Shown in pieces: positions 44,039 through 53,331 of a stretch of DNA of 64,000 nucleotides. The first letter of the stretch is position 1, and every line of letters starts with the position of its first letter. The position numbers were made by a program, and so were the translations under genes. The notes under the pieces are model-generated. The model was not told the origin of the DNA and ran no database searches. It saw nothing but the letters and a program-made list of their open reading frames with translations. The stretch is taken from NCBI GenBank assembly GCA_002813105.2, contig CP017966.2, positions 124,001 through 188,000 on the forward strand, in the 5' to 3' direction. This stretch comes from Methanosarcinales archaeon Met12. GTDB taxonomy: Archaea > Halobacteriota > UBA148 > JAJOKI01.

Positions 44039-44416
44039 ATGAGACAGGGAAAAGTAATGCGGAATGTGGTGTTAGCATTAGAAGAAGGTGCTAATACAAT
44101 CAACGGCATCGCAAGACGTATTTACGGAGAGAGTGCCTTCTGCAGCGATGGCAGGTTATTGGATGGTAAAAAGCAGGCGACGATAAGTCGAGCACTGGCA
44201 ACATTACAACGCCATAAAATCGTCATAAAAATACGTAAACAGTTCTATGTATGGGACACATCGATTAAAGACTATATAGAGCAGCATATAGCAAATTTAA
44301 GGCAATCGGCATATCGCCTTGATAAACAATTAGCGAAGACAAACGAAGATATCAAACGGTTTGAGCATGTCTTGCTGAAGTTGAAGTCTCAAAAAGACGA
44401 TGAGGTTAGAGAGTGA
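44039..44416 (+). CDS. Winged-helix regulator with C-terminal coiled coil
   Basis: 125 residues. VVLALEEGANTINGIARRIYGESAF, then KKQATISRALATLQRHKIVIKIRKQFYVWD, form a winged helix with recognition helix ATISRALATLQRHK. Residues ~85-120 (IANLRQSAYRLDKQLAKTNEDIKRFEHVLLKLKSQ) are a coiled coil. It is the first gene of a three-gene operon, stopping four bases before the radical SAM gene. It probably regulates that operon through the palindrome upstream; this is inference. Confidence 0.75.
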   Translation: MRQGKVMRNVVLALEEGANTINGIARRIYGESAFCSDGRLLDGKKQATISRALATLQRHKIVIKIRKQFYVWDTSIKDYIEQHIANLRQSAYRLDKQLAKTNEDIKRFEHVLLKLKSQKDDEVRE

Positions 44417-44420
44417 ATAT

Positions 44421-45923
44421 ATGAAGAAGACAAAATCACTCTGTCCAGAATGCATGAAGGTCATAGATGCCTCCATATTTGAAGAAGACGGCAAAATTAT
44501 AATCGAAAAGAATTGTAAAGACCATGGAGAATTTAAGGATATATGCTGGTCCAATTCTGATTTTTATAAAAAATTCGAAAGGGTTGGAAACTGTGGTGAA
44601 TTCCCTGAAAATTCAAACACCAGAAAACACATCGCCTCTCAAGAGAAGCTCGGAGATAAAAAGGGATGCCCCTATGATTGCGGGCTGTGCTCCAATCACA
44701 AGACGATGACACTGCTCGCGAATATGGATGTGACAAACAGATGCAACCAAAGCTGTCGTGTCTGCTTTGCAAATGCGGCTGTTAGTGGACACATCTACGA
44801 GCCGTCGATGAATCAAATTAAGAAGATGATGGCTGTTCTCAGAAATGATAAACCCATTCCATGTCTGGCAATACAATTCGCTGGCGGTGAGCCAACTATG
44901 CGAGAGGATTTTCCAGAAATAGTAGCTATGGCAAAGGATTTTGGCTTCTCCCAGATACAGGTGGCGACAAATGGCATAAAACTTGCCAACAACGTAGAAT
45001 ACTGCAGAAGATTGCAGGAAGCCGGATTAAATACAGTTTATCTACAATTTGATGGTGTGAATAGTGCATCTTATATGCACGCCCGCGGCTATAACGCACT
45101 TCCGGCCAAATTAGGCGCCATTGAGAATTGTAGAAGGGCGGGTCTGACCAGCATTGTACTGGTTCCGACACTGATTAAAGGAGTAAATGACGACCAGATA
45201 GGGGAGATATTACGATTCGCCTCTAAAAATCTGGATGTTATCAGGGGCGTGAACATACAGCCCGTTTCTTTTGTGGGGAGAATCACCAAGGAAGAACGCG
45301 AAAAACAGAGGATTACAATACCAGACTTCTTTAAACTCATAGAAGAACAGACAAATGGCGAAATAACTGGAGACGATTTTTATCCTGTGCCGTTTGTATT
45401 GCCAATATCTCATTTTGTAGAGGCGTGGCGTAGACGTCAACAGGTAGAATTTACCGTCCATCCACACTGTGGTGCTGCAACCTACATTTTCGTTAAAAAC
45501 GGTCATTTTGTACCCATAACCAGATTCATAGATGTAGAAAGATTGATGGAGTTCTTAGATAGTTCGGCAAAGGAAGTCAACCAATCGAAGGTCAGTAGGC
45601 TGATGACCGTGGAAAAAATACTCAGAGAAGTTCCAAAGTTCGTGGATAAAAGTAAGGTGCCAACCGGAATAAACATCACAAAAATGCTGATAGATGTCCT
45701 CAGAAAGGGGTCTATCGGTGCCACTTCCGAGTTCCATAGAAATACGCTTTTCTTAGGAGTCATGCATTTTCAGGACCCATACAACATAGACCTGGAAAGG
45801 GTCCAGCGATGCGGCATTCACTATGCGGTGCCTGATGGGAGGGTGATTCCATTTTGCGCCTACAACACGATATATCGGCCGCATATCGAAAGAGAATATT
45901 GCAAAGAGGGAGGGGCGATATGA
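44421..45923 (+). CDS. tes: Radical SAM protein, probable tetraether lipid synthase (Tes/MJ0619 family)
   Basis: 500 residues. An N-terminal zinc-like CPECMKVIDASIFEEDGKII region and CPYDCGLCSNHKTMTLLANMDVTNRCNQSCRVCFANA are the hallmark of this family; CNQSCRVC is the radical SAM CxxxCxxC site and CPYDCGLC a second cluster site. IQFAGGEPTMREDFPEIVA (GGE motif) follows, and a C-terminal cysteine region ends CAYNTIYRPHIEREYC. Tes joins archaeol tails into tetraethers. The paralogous pterin or other lipid enzymes are possible alternatives. Confidence 0.83.
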   Translation: MKKTKSLCPECMKVIDASIFEEDGKIIIEKNCKDHGEFKDICWSNSDFYKKFERVGNCGEFPENSNTRKHIASQEKLGDKKGCPYDCGLCSNHKTMTLLANMDVTNRCNQSCRVCFANAAVSGHIYEPSMNQIKKMMAVLRNDKPIPCLAIQFAGGEPTMREDFPEIVAMAKDFGFSQIQVATNGIKLANNVEYCRRLQEAGLNTVYLQFDGVNSASYMHARGYNALPAKLGAIENCRRAGLTSIVLVPTLIKGVNDDQIGEILRFASKNLDVIRGVNIQPVSFVGRITKEEREKQRITIPDFFKLIEEQTNGEITGDDFYPVPFVLPISHFVEAWRRRQQVEFTVHPHCGAATYIFVKNGHFVPITRFIDVERLMEFLDSSAKEVNQSKVSRLMTVEKILREVPKFVDKSKVPTGINITKMLIDVLRKGSIGATSEFHRNTLFLGVMHFQDPYNIDLERVQRCGIHYAVPDGRVIPFCAYNTIYRPHIEREYCKEGGAI

Positions 45924-47263
45924 AAAAATACGATGCCATAATCGTGGGGGCTGGGATCAGTGGACTGCTTACTGCACTCGCAATCTCAAAGTCGAATGGT
46001 GGAAAAAACGTTTTGATGCTCGAAAAAGAAGATTACATCGGCGGAGCCTGCAGGTCATATAACGTGGATGGCTATACGGTCGATACAGGACCGCACATCA
46101 TCACGCAACTTAACGATGGTCCCCTGAGAGAACTTATGACAAGATATTTCGACGTCGTCCCGGTGTTTAAGCCACATGGAAAATATTACGTTAAAATAAA
46201 CGGTTCGACAAAAGAGTTTCCATGGACTGTTACCGACTGGATCCAGTTCGACGTGCTTCCATTGAGAGATAGAATACTGATCATCCAAGCGTTATTTTCA
46301 GCCCTAAATGCATCCTTGATAACACCAAAAAAGCTTGCAGGAGTCTCGGTGTACGACTATATTAAAAACTATAATTTCTCGGAGAGCACGCTTAGATTCA
46401 TCGATACCATGGCGCACTTTTTGACGGGCACATCGATGTATGAAACATCGGTCTTCAGGATTTTCGACTGGAGCGACACGAAGGGTATGCAGAAAAAAGT
46501 GACAGGTCTGGTAAACTTCTTGTTCAAGGAGGGGGCAAGGGATCAGGCATATCCGATTGGCGGAATAGGAAGCATTATCGATGCAATTGTCAGTTCATTT
46601 CCAGATGGCAGGGTCGATATCAAGAAGAATGTCGAGGTGAAAAGAATAATCATAGAAAACGATTCGGTAAAGGGAGTTTCAGATGGCGAAAATGAATATT
46701 ATTCCGACCTGGTGGTTTACTCTGGCTTCGTGTCCGAATTCCCCAAGATACTCGATGACGGTGCGATAGCAACTGAATACGCAGATAAACTCAGCAATAT
46801 TACAAATGTCCTGGCTCTAACGATCTGGCTTGGGCTAAAGAAAAAATATCTTAAAAATGTCGGGTCCGAAATTTTAGTAGGCAATTCAAGCTGTACAGGC
46901 GCTTGGGCAATTTCGGTAACCAATTATGACAAAAATCTTGCTCCGCCAGAAGGGCAACTTATTGGATTCTTGTTTAAGATCGGTGATAAAGATATTGAAT
47001 CCACTAAAAAACGTGCAATGGAGTTTATCTGCAAGTACTACCCATCCATCGAAAAGGATATAGAGATGATTCACTACCAGGTCATGATTCCAGAGAAATC
47101 AGTAAACAAAACCAATCAAATTGTCCCATCGCACAGAACTCCCATTCGTGGACTCTATTTGGTAGGGACCGATACATCCAAAAAAAGCATGGGCATCACC
47201 AGGGCATCATATTCTGTGGTGGAGTGTCTCACTGTTTTAGAAGATGATGGTTTGTTATGTTGA
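45920..47263 (+). CDS. FAD-dependent phytoene-desaturase-like oxidoreductase
   Basis: 447 residues. The FAD-binding motif is DAIIVGAGISGLLTALAISK, followed by EKEDYIGGACRSYNVDGYTVDTGPHIITQ, typical of phytoene desaturase/retinol saturase relatives. The C-terminal GLYLVGTDTSKKSMGITRASYSVVECL is the second flavin contact. It overlaps the Tes gene by four bases (ATGA). Acting on isoprenoid chains (saturation, desaturation or dehydrogenation) is the most natural reading given its neighbour; this is inference. Geranylgeranyl reductase has a different motif pattern. Confidence 0.82.
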   Translation: MKKYDAIIVGAGISGLLTALAISKSNGGKNVLMLEKEDYIGGACRSYNVDGYTVDTGPHIITQLNDGPLRELMTRYFDVVPVFKPHGKYYVKINGSTKEFPWTVTDWIQFDVLPLRDRILIIQALFSALNASLITPKKLAGVSVYDYIKNYNFSESTLRFIDTMAHFLTGTSMYETSVFRIFDWSDTKGMQKKVTGLVNFLFKEGARDQAYPIGGIGSIIDAIVSSFPDGRVDIKKNVEVKRIIIENDSVKGVSDGENEYYSDLVVYSGFVSEFPKILDDGAIATEYADKLSNITNVLALTIWLGLKKKYLKNVGSEILVGNSSCTGAWAISVTNYDKNLAPPEGQLIGFLFKIGDKDIESTKKRAMEFICKYYPSIEKDIEMIHYQVMIPEKSVNKTNQIVPSHRTPIRGLYLVGTDTSKKSMGITRASYSVVECLTVLEDDGLLC

Positions 47264-47334
47264 ACTGGGTTGAGAGGTTTGATTGAACTAATCATGGAAG
47301 AATATCAAAAGTTTAGGGAGACAGCATATCTATC

Positions 47335-47787
47335 ATGGAAGTAATTGCCTCACTACTAATCGCATTAATCGGTGCTATTGCAGGTGTCATTGTATATATT
47401 CATGCGGTAGAAATAATAACCAAAAAGAAGCTCTTAACAGCATTAATTGAAGAACTACAGGAGAATAAAGAAATATTAAAATCTGAGGTAAATTCATTAG
47501 AATTAGAAGCAATAAGGAATGCAACAAGGAAGTTGAGAATTTCTTATTACTCTGACTCTTACATCGCTGCACGAAATGCAGGAATATTAGCAAGTTTACC
47601 TAAAGAAACACGCAATAAATTAATGGGAATATATATTGACTTACGATATCTTAATGGTATTGTTACTACAATGGATTTTGGTCTTATGAGCTTCAAAAAA
47701 GAAAAGCGAATTCAAGCGCCCGTTACATTCTTTAAGAGACATGCTGATGACACAGATGATTTGATTAAAGATTTAAAGAAATTATAA
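47335..47787 (+). CDS. Hypothetical membrane-anchored protein
   Basis: 150 residues: an N-terminal membrane segment (IASLLIALIGAIAGVIVYIHAVEII) followed by a helical, mostly charged soluble part (KKKLLTALIEELQENKEILKSEVNSLELEA). The codon use is AT-rich. I do not recognise a family. The ATG at 47335 has a weak upstream GGGAGA. It looks like the N-anchored helical proteins often seen near mobile regions; function unknown. Confidence 0.55.
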   Translation: MEVIASLLIALIGAIAGVIVYIHAVEIITKKKLLTALIEELQENKEILKSEVNSLELEAIRNATRKLRISYYSDSYIAARNAGILASLPKETRNKLMGIYIDLRYLNGIVTTMDFGLMSFKKEKRIQAPVTFFKRHADDTDDLIKDLKKL

Positions 47788-47941
47788 GGTTCCGTGTTCT
47801 TGTTCGTTGAATACTGTAGAAATTTCAGTTAATCATAATCATCAACCGATTTCTTTACACCTTTTAAGATTCTATAGAACCTCTCGTTTAAGATAGCTCT
47901 TGGAGGTTTATATCTGAACATCTTTCAATCGAGGGGAAGTC

Positions 47942-48967
47942 TCATACAAACTCTGCATCGCTGTCTATCACCTCTGTCAGGATATGACCATCATGCGCAT
48001 TGAGTTTGATAGACCCGGTCTTTCCCCTGATATTCCATATTGGAATGTGAATTAAATCCAGTTCAATGCTAATATCCTTCTGGCGCGGCTTAAAGGATTT
48101 ATTTTCGAAAATGATCGCTTCGCCGACCATTTCATTAATCCGAAGTCGCTTTGTGTGCTTTTTAATGATCGCTTGAATGGCGATATCCTGTGCCTCCTCT
48201 TGAGATATCGCCAGACTCTCTATCCTGTAATTCTCATCAGGGACGCTTACCCGATCGCGCGCCCGCTCATATTGCACGAATTTGTTTTCACCAACTAAAG
48301 CGTTGACGACGCCTGTGCCATCTCCGGATAAATCCACGGTCCTCGACTTGTATTGCTTTACCAGACTGATTTTATAATGGTACTGCCAGAATGGTGTAAA
48401 CACGATAATCGCGCTTTCTGTCTGCCCCACCCGACTGTTGGCTATGGAGACGGCGTTTTGTCTCGTGATATGGACCGAAAGAGAGCGTAATTGTATGTCA
48501 ATTTTCTGTGTTGGAATCCCGTAGGAAATACAACTCTCATCGGATAGTGGCAATTGCGGGATATAATTGCCCTGCTCGGCATCCAATCCAAAAAAATTTG
48601 ATACGGAGTCCTGCAATGCAAAACCATCTTTTCCACATATATTGGCAAGTGCGGCCTTTCCAATTTGTTTCTCCAGTTCACCCCGATCCCAGAGAAGTAT
48701 GTTGTTTTGCTCAGCAAATAGGCAGGCATCGAGGGCAAACGACCCGATGGTTACCAGCAGACCTCTGCCTCCCTGATCTCTGGCGACCCCAATCAGGCGC
48801 TCTACATCGTAATAATCGCCATTCTGGCTGTGCATAACCAAAAGTCTGTCGTCATCCTTTTCAGCGACTAGTATGTTATTTTTCAATTCGAACGGATGCA
48901 CGCCAACGTGATAGTGATATGTGGTGAAGACATCTTTGAGGATTTTATAAATCGCATCGTAATTCAT
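47942..48967 (-). CDS. Restriction-endonuclease-like (Mrr-type) domain protein
   Basis: About 341 residues from the ATG at 48967 (another ATG lies three codons upstream). The N-terminal ~110 residues, with RLIGVARDQGGRGLLVTIGSFALDACLFAEQNNILLWDRGELEKQIG, resemble the core of Mrr-like endonuclease folds. A middle barrel-like region follows. The C-terminus (IHIPIWNIRGKTGSIKLNAHDGHILTEV) resembles a PepSY-like fold. The catalytic residues are not all recognisable, so enzymatic activity is uncertain. It is next to a RecJ-like gene. Confidence 0.55.
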   Translation of the reverse strand: MNYDAIYKILKDVFTTYHYHVGVHPFELKNNILVAEKDDDRLLVMHSQNGDYYDVERLIGVARDQGGRGLLVTIGSFALDACLFAEQNNILLWDRGELEKQIGKAALANICGKDGFALQDSVSNFFGLDAEQGNYIPQLPLSDESCISYGIPTQKIDIQLRSLSVHITRQNAVSIANSRVGQTESAIIVFTPFWQYHYKISLVKQYKSRTVDLSGDGTGVVNALVGENKFVQYERARDRVSVPDENYRIESLAISQEEAQDIAIQAIIKKHTKRLRINEMVGEAIIFENKSFKPRQKDISIELDLIHIPIWNIRGKTGSIKLNAHDGHILTEVIDSDAEFV

Positions 48968-49020
48968 GGTAATCACATGAGATTACACATTAAAATAAAA
49001 ATACCTTATGATTATCCCAA

Positions 49021-50394
49021 TTATTTTAATTGCATCCCAATTCTGGTATCAAGGATTGCTAAAAACCGTTCTTCTTCCCCCTTTGGAATCGTCGCACCTG
49101 CCGCTATGTCATGCCCGCCTCCAGTACCACCTACCTGTTCAGCAGATTCGCGAAGTGCAACAGCTAGATTCAATCCCTGCCTGATTAAATCCTGTGTCCC
49201 CCTAGATGATACTTTGATTCCATCTTCCGCATCGGCAAGCGCTATTATTGGCATCCTCCTGTCGACACTTTCCGTGCTAGCGCTCATCCCGGCAACGATT
49301 CCGATGATCGTATCCTGGATGTTATATCCCGCATGGAAATATTGCAGATGCTTCATTGTGGTCACTCCAGTTTCCTTGACAAAATGTAATCCATCCACCA
49401 GATTGCGCCTGTGCTGTGCCAGTAGATTATGAGCGAATGTGTAGGATTCATCTCTGTCTCCCAGACATACATTGAGACCAATGTCTGCATGGCCATATCG
49501 GGCCGTGGCATTTAACAATGTGGAATATTCGGTTGCATCCCTCAGTTCTGTGCCCTCCTGTTCTCTCTGCAGGGTGTACACCTCGCCCACAATACGTTCG
49601 ACCTTGTAAGGCGGTATCCCTGATTCCATACACAACCGCATCAACTTGGAGACGATTCGCTGTTTTTCATCCCTGTTCAGATGTATCCAGTGACGCCACC
49701 CAAAGTCTTTTAATGGTATATCCAACTCGCGCAGGAATTCGATGCATCCTGCTTCGTTGGCGCTGATGCCAGGGATATATGGGTCCGAGCAATATTCCAG
49801 TAATTTGTAAACAGGTCTCGTCTGCCTACCAAATAGACGGATATCGGTCTCAACAGAGATGACGCCAGCATCAACGCCATCCTGCATGTTGTGTCGGTTC
49901 ATCCCGATAAGCCGTCCAGTCTTCGCATCCTGCATGTCGCCAACAGCGCCTACAACTGCCAGTCCTGCCAGATCCATATTGGACCCTATCTCCTTGGCGA
50001 ACAGGTATGCCGTCCCAGAACCACTCAGCTCGTCGGTGCCGTTGATGCCGAAAAGATGGGGGTTAAGATGATGTTCAAGCGTGACTCCAACAGGCTGATG
50101 ATGGTCGGAGATTATGACGTTCAAATTTAGGGCATCGATCTCTTTCTGCATGGTAGATCCGAGGTCGGTAAAAATGACAAGTTCCCTGCCGATATCCGCG
50201 ATTTCGTTGAGCGCTGTCGTGTCCAGCTTCTTCAAGAATTTCGTCGTGTAATCTATGCCCTCTCGCTCCAGTGCCATGCACATGATGCCAGCAGCGGTCA
50301 GGCCGTCTGCATCTATATGTGACACGATGATCGCTTCCTCGCACTTCTTGAGCGTCTCGGCACATTCTGCGGCTTTTTTTAACATCTGGTCCAT
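49021..50394 (-). CDS. RecJ-like DHH-family phosphoesterase/exonuclease
   Basis: 457 residues from the ATG at 50394, which follows AGGAAAG at the right distance. DHH motifs are clear: IIVSHIDADGLTAAGIMC (I), FTDLGS (II), ISDHHQPVG (III, DHH), VVGAVGDMQDAKTGRLIG (IV), and the DHHA1 end VGGTGGGHDIAAGATIP. Archaeal RecJ-like proteins act as single-strand exonucleases or GINS partners (GAN). Which applies here is not decided. Confidence 0.87.
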   Translation of the reverse strand: MDQMLKKAAECAETLKKCEEAIIVSHIDADGLTAAGIMCMALEREGIDYTTKFLKKLDTTALNEIADIGRELVIFTDLGSTMQKEIDALNLNVIISDHHQPVGVTLEHHLNPHLFGINGTDELSGSGTAYLFAKEIGSNMDLAGLAVVGAVGDMQDAKTGRLIGMNRHNMQDGVDAGVISVETDIRLFGRQTRPVYKLLEYCSDPYIPGISANEAGCIEFLRELDIPLKDFGWRHWIHLNRDEKQRIVSKLMRLCMESGIPPYKVERIVGEVYTLQREQEGTELRDATEYSTLLNATARYGHADIGLNVCLGDRDESYTFAHNLLAQHRRNLVDGLHFVKETGVTTMKHLQYFHAGYNIQDTIIGIVAGMSASTESVDRRMPIIALADAEDGIKVSSRGTQDLIRQGLNLAVALRESAEQVGGTGGGHDIAAGATIPKGEEERFLAILDTRIGMQLK

Positions 50395-50489
50395 CGTAAT
50401 ACTTTCCTGCACAATACAATTGGTGCAAATCACAATAAGGTTTTCTTCAACGAAACATCTTTTATATCCCTAATGCAGTAGTAATACAC

Positions 50490-51497
50490 ATGAAAGTTGG
50501 AATCATTGGAGGGTCGGGGTACGTAGGCGGAGAACTGCTCCGACTGTTGGCGAATCGCCCTGATGTGGAAATAGTAACGGTGACCTCGCGCACTTTCAAA
50601 AACCAGCCCGTCAATGTGATACACGCCCACCTTTTGAAGACATTGGACCTATATTTTGAAGACATACCCTCAAAGGAAGTGGCAAAGCGTTCGGACGTCG
50701 TATTCACGGCAGTTCCGCACAAAGCTGCGATGACACAGGTCCCAGAGCTATTGACAAATGGTGCCAAGGTTATCGATTTGAGTGCAGATTATAGATTGAA
50801 GCCCAATATCTATGAGAAGATATATGGAACATCCCACAGCGACCGTGAGAGGAAGGCAACATACGGCCTTCCTGAATTGCACAGGGCAGATATCAGGCAT
50901 TCTGACCTGGTCGCAAATCCAGGCTGTTTCCCGACGGGAGCCATACTGGCTGCCGCCCCCCTTGTTAAAGCTGGCATTGTAGAGCGAATAGTCTTCGACT
51001 CAAAGACTGGCATATCTGGCGCGGGCATGAACCCATCGGAGGTCACGCATTATCCGAATGTTGCCGAAAACATATTGCCGTATAATGTAACCACGCACCG
51101 CCATAATCCAGAGATCGAACAGGAGCTGGCGCTTTTGGGCAGGTGTAAGGTCCACTTTACGCCCCATATAATCCCTGCAGTAAGGGGCATTCTGACCACG
51201 GCGCATATATTTGTAAAGAAGGCAGTATCCAAGAAAGATGTCATGGATTTATATTGGAAGATGTACGCAGACGAGGTTTTCGTGCGAATTGTAGAGGGAG
51301 TGCCGTCGCTTGGCGCCGTTAGAGGCTCTAATTTCTGCGATATCGGTTGTTTTGACGTAGAAGGAGATAGAATCGTGGTAATCTCGGCAATCGACAACAT
51401 GGTAAAGGGTGCATCCGGCCAGGCAATTCAGAACATGAACATCATGTTCGGCCTGGATGAAAAGGCTGGGCTATGGATGCCTGGTATTGCTCCATAG
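50490..51497 (+). CDS. argC: N-acetyl-gamma-glutamyl-phosphate reductase
   Basis: 335 residues. The NADP motif VGIIGGSGYVGGELLRLL is at the N-terminus and the catalytic cysteine is in ANPGCFPTGAILAAAPLV (about residue 146). DSKTGISGAGMNP and NILPYNVTTHRHNPEIEQEL follow. It is the third step of arginine synthesis. ArgJ follows a CBS-domain gene downstream. Confidence 0.95.
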   Translation: MKVGIIGGSGYVGGELLRLLANRPDVEIVTVTSRTFKNQPVNVIHAHLLKTLDLYFEDIPSKEVAKRSDVVFTAVPHKAAMTQVPELLTNGAKVIDLSADYRLKPNIYEKIYGTSHSDRERKATYGLPELHRADIRHSDLVANPGCFPTGAILAAAPLVKAGIVERIVFDSKTGISGAGMNPSEVTHYPNVAENILPYNVTTHRHNPEIEQELALLGRCKVHFTPHIIPAVRGILTTAHIFVKKAVSKKDVMDLYWKMYADEVFVRIVEGVPSLGAVRGSNFCDIGCFDVEGDRIVVISAIDNMVKGASGQAIQNMNIMFGLDEKAGLWMPGIAP

Positions 51498-51505
51498 GTG
51501 GAAAC

Positions 51506-51976
51506 ATGAAAGTTAAAGACATAATGAACAAGAAAGTTGTCACATGCGTCCCAGGCGATGTCGTCAGCGACGTGGTAAAGAAGTTGAAAAAGCATAACAT
51601 AAGCGGCATGCCCGTGGTAGAAGGTGGAAAAGTAGTGGGCGTCATAACCGAAAGAGATATTCTCGGACTCTTGCGCACTCCTGAATATTCAAAAGACTTG
51701 TGGCTGCCGAGTCCGCTGGAGCTCATAGAGGTGCCAATACGTGAGCTGGTAGATTGGACTAAAACGAAAAAGGCGCTGGAAGATATGGGTGACAGACCGG
51801 TCGCCAGGGTAATGTCGCGTTGCTTATATGTCATCTCGCCAGAGGAGGGTATCGAAAAAGCAGCGGAGATGATGACCAAACATCGTGTCAACAGGCTTCC
51901 TGTTACAGAAGATGACAGACTGGTTGGAATCGTCACCAGGGGAGATATCATAGCTGGACTTGGGGGCAAAAAATGA
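51506..51976 (+). CDS. CBS-domain protein
   Basis: 156 residues from the ATG at 51506. Two CBS domains are visible: MKVKDIMNKKVVTCVPGDVVSDVVKKLKKHNISGMPVVEGGKVVGVITERDIL and PVARVMSRCLYVISPEEGIEKAAEMMTKHRVNRLPVTEDDRLVGIVTRGDII. Such modules bind adenosine nucleotides or SAM. It lies between argC and argJ and overlaps the argJ start (ATGA), so it may sense energy state for arginine synthesis; the partner is unknown. Confidence 0.9.
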   Translation: MKVKDIMNKKVVTCVPGDVVSDVVKKLKKHNISGMPVVEGGKVVGVITERDILGLLRTPEYSKDLWLPSPLELIEVPIRELVDWTKTKKALEDMGDRPVARVMSRCLYVISPEEGIEKAAEMMTKHRVNRLPVTEDDRLVGIVTRGDIIAGLGGKK

Positions 51977-53133
51977 AGCTTCTGAGCGGAGGGATATGCG
52001 CCGTTCGTGGCGTCAAAGCATACGGCATAAAAGAGGGCAAAAAAGGTCTTGCGATTATAGTAGGAAAAGGTAACGCTGCTGGGGTTTTCACCCAGAATAA
52101 AATAAAAGCTGCTCCGGTCATCGTCATGAACGAGCGCTTGCCATGTGTTATGAATGCGATTATCGCCAACAGCGGATGTGCAAACGCCTTTACAGGTGAA
52201 AGAGGTCTCGAAGATGCAAAAAGAATGAGTCAGTTGGTTGCGGACGAACTGGATGTCAATTCAAAATCCGTAGGCGTCGCGTCCACTGGCATCATCGGCC
52301 ATCATGTCGATATGGACTGGATCGAGAGGCACGTAAAAGATGTGATGAATGGATTGACATCAAAGTCAGGCGGAAGTGAAGCTGCTGCAAGGGCGATCAT
52401 GACCACCGATACCATACTGAAGCAGGTTGCTGTTGAGGTTGATGGTGTCCGCATTGGTGGGATAGCCAAGGGCTCAGGCATGATTGAGCCAAATATGAAC
52501 ACGGTGCTGGTGTTCATCTACACCGATGCTGATTTTTCATATGATGTGTTGTATAAATGCTTGAGAACAGCGGTAGACGATAGTTTCAACATGGTCGTCG
52601 TGGACGGCGATGCCAGCACCAACGATATGGTCCTGCTAACGGCGACGGGTAAAAAGCACATAAGCGATCACCACTTTCAAGAAGGTCTGAATTTTGTGTG
52701 CACCGAACTGGCGAAGATGATCGCAAGGGATGGCGAGGGTGCAACCAAATTCATCGAGGTCGATATCTCAGGCGCAATATCAAAAGATGATGCAAGAAAG
52801 GCGGCAAAAGCCGTTGTGCGATCGCCACTGGTCAAGACAGCAGTTTATGGAGAAAGTCCAAACTGGGGAAGGATTGTCTCAGCCATAGGTCGTTCTGGCG
52901 CAGATGTCGAAGCTGATAAAATCACGCTGGAGCTCTCAGATGGCGCTAATGTCGTGACATTGGTCAAAGAGGGGAGTATCGTCGAGGGGGTGCTTGATCA
53001 AGCGAGGGCGCTCATGGTAAGGGATATCATCGTCATCAAAGCAGATTTGGGGCTTGGAAACGGGGGGGCGAGGGCGTGGGGCTGTGACCTCACCTGTGAT
53101 TACGTCAGGATTAATGCCAAATATATGACGTGA
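51973..53133 (+). CDS. argJ: Bifunctional glutamate N-acetyltransferase / ornithine acetyltransferase
   Basis: 386 residues. AKGSGMIEPNMNTVLVFIYTDAD holds the self-cleavage site with the threonine nucleophile (NMNTVL). ANSGCANAFTGERG, VASTGIIG, GDASTNDMVLLTA, KTAVYGESPNWGRIVSAIGRSG and the C-terminal WGCDLTCDYVRINAKYMT are all ArgJ signatures. It recycles acetyl from acetylornithine to glutamate. The last 47 bases of the gene are duplicated at 54425-54471. Confidence 0.95.
   Translation: MKLLSGGICAVRGVKAYGIKEGKKGLAIIVGKGNAAGVFTQNKIKAAPVIVMNERLPCVMNAIIANSGCANAFTGERGLEDAKRMSQLVADELDVNSKSVGVASTGIIGHHVDMDWIERHVKDVMNGLTSKSGGSEAAARAIMTTDTILKQVAVEVDGVRIGGIAKGSGMIEPNMNTVLVFIYTDADFSYDVLYKCLRTAVDDSFNMVVVDGDASTNDMVLLTATGKKHISDHHFQEGLNFVCTELAKMIARDGEGATKFIEVDISGAISKDDARKAAKAVVRSPLVKTAVYGESPNWGRIVSAIGRSGADVEADKITLELSDGANVVTLVKEGSIVEGVLDQARALMVRDIIVIKADLGLGNGGARAWGCDLTCDYVRINAKYMT
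53087..53133 (+). repeat. argJ 3' end, left copy of a 47-bp direct repeat
   Basis: The 3' terminal 47 bases of argJ, ending at its stop codon, recur at 54425-54471 with two mismatches. The pair brackets two toxin-antitoxin modules, as attL and attR would. Confidence 0.65.
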
Positions 53134-53187
53134 GAAGTATTCAAAGTGGCTATTAAATATAGTAAAAAGGAGGGAAGTTATCTCAGA

Positions 53188-53316
53188 ATGATTCCAAAGA
53201 AGAAAGTAGACCTGACAAAGTTTTTTGATAAAGTCGATTTGGGAATGAACATAGGAGACTGGGACGAATTTGAAAAAGAATTTAAAGGGCGAAAAGAGAG
53301 CCAAAGAAGATCATGA
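53188..53316 (+). CDS. Small antitoxin-like protein
   Basis: 42 residues from the ATG at 53188: MIPKKKVDLTKFFDKVDLGM, NIGDWDEFEKEFKGRKESQR. A GTG at 53146 in the same frame would add 14 residues (MAIKYSKKEGSYLR). GGAGG lies 14 nt before the ATG. It is charged with helix-forming tail and lies directly before a toxin-like gene, the typical place of an antitoxin. The family is not recognised. Confidence 0.5.
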   Translation: MIPKKKVDLTKFFDKVDLGMNIGDWDEFEKEFKGRKESQRRS

Positions 53317-53331
53317 AGAGGGGATAAGAAG

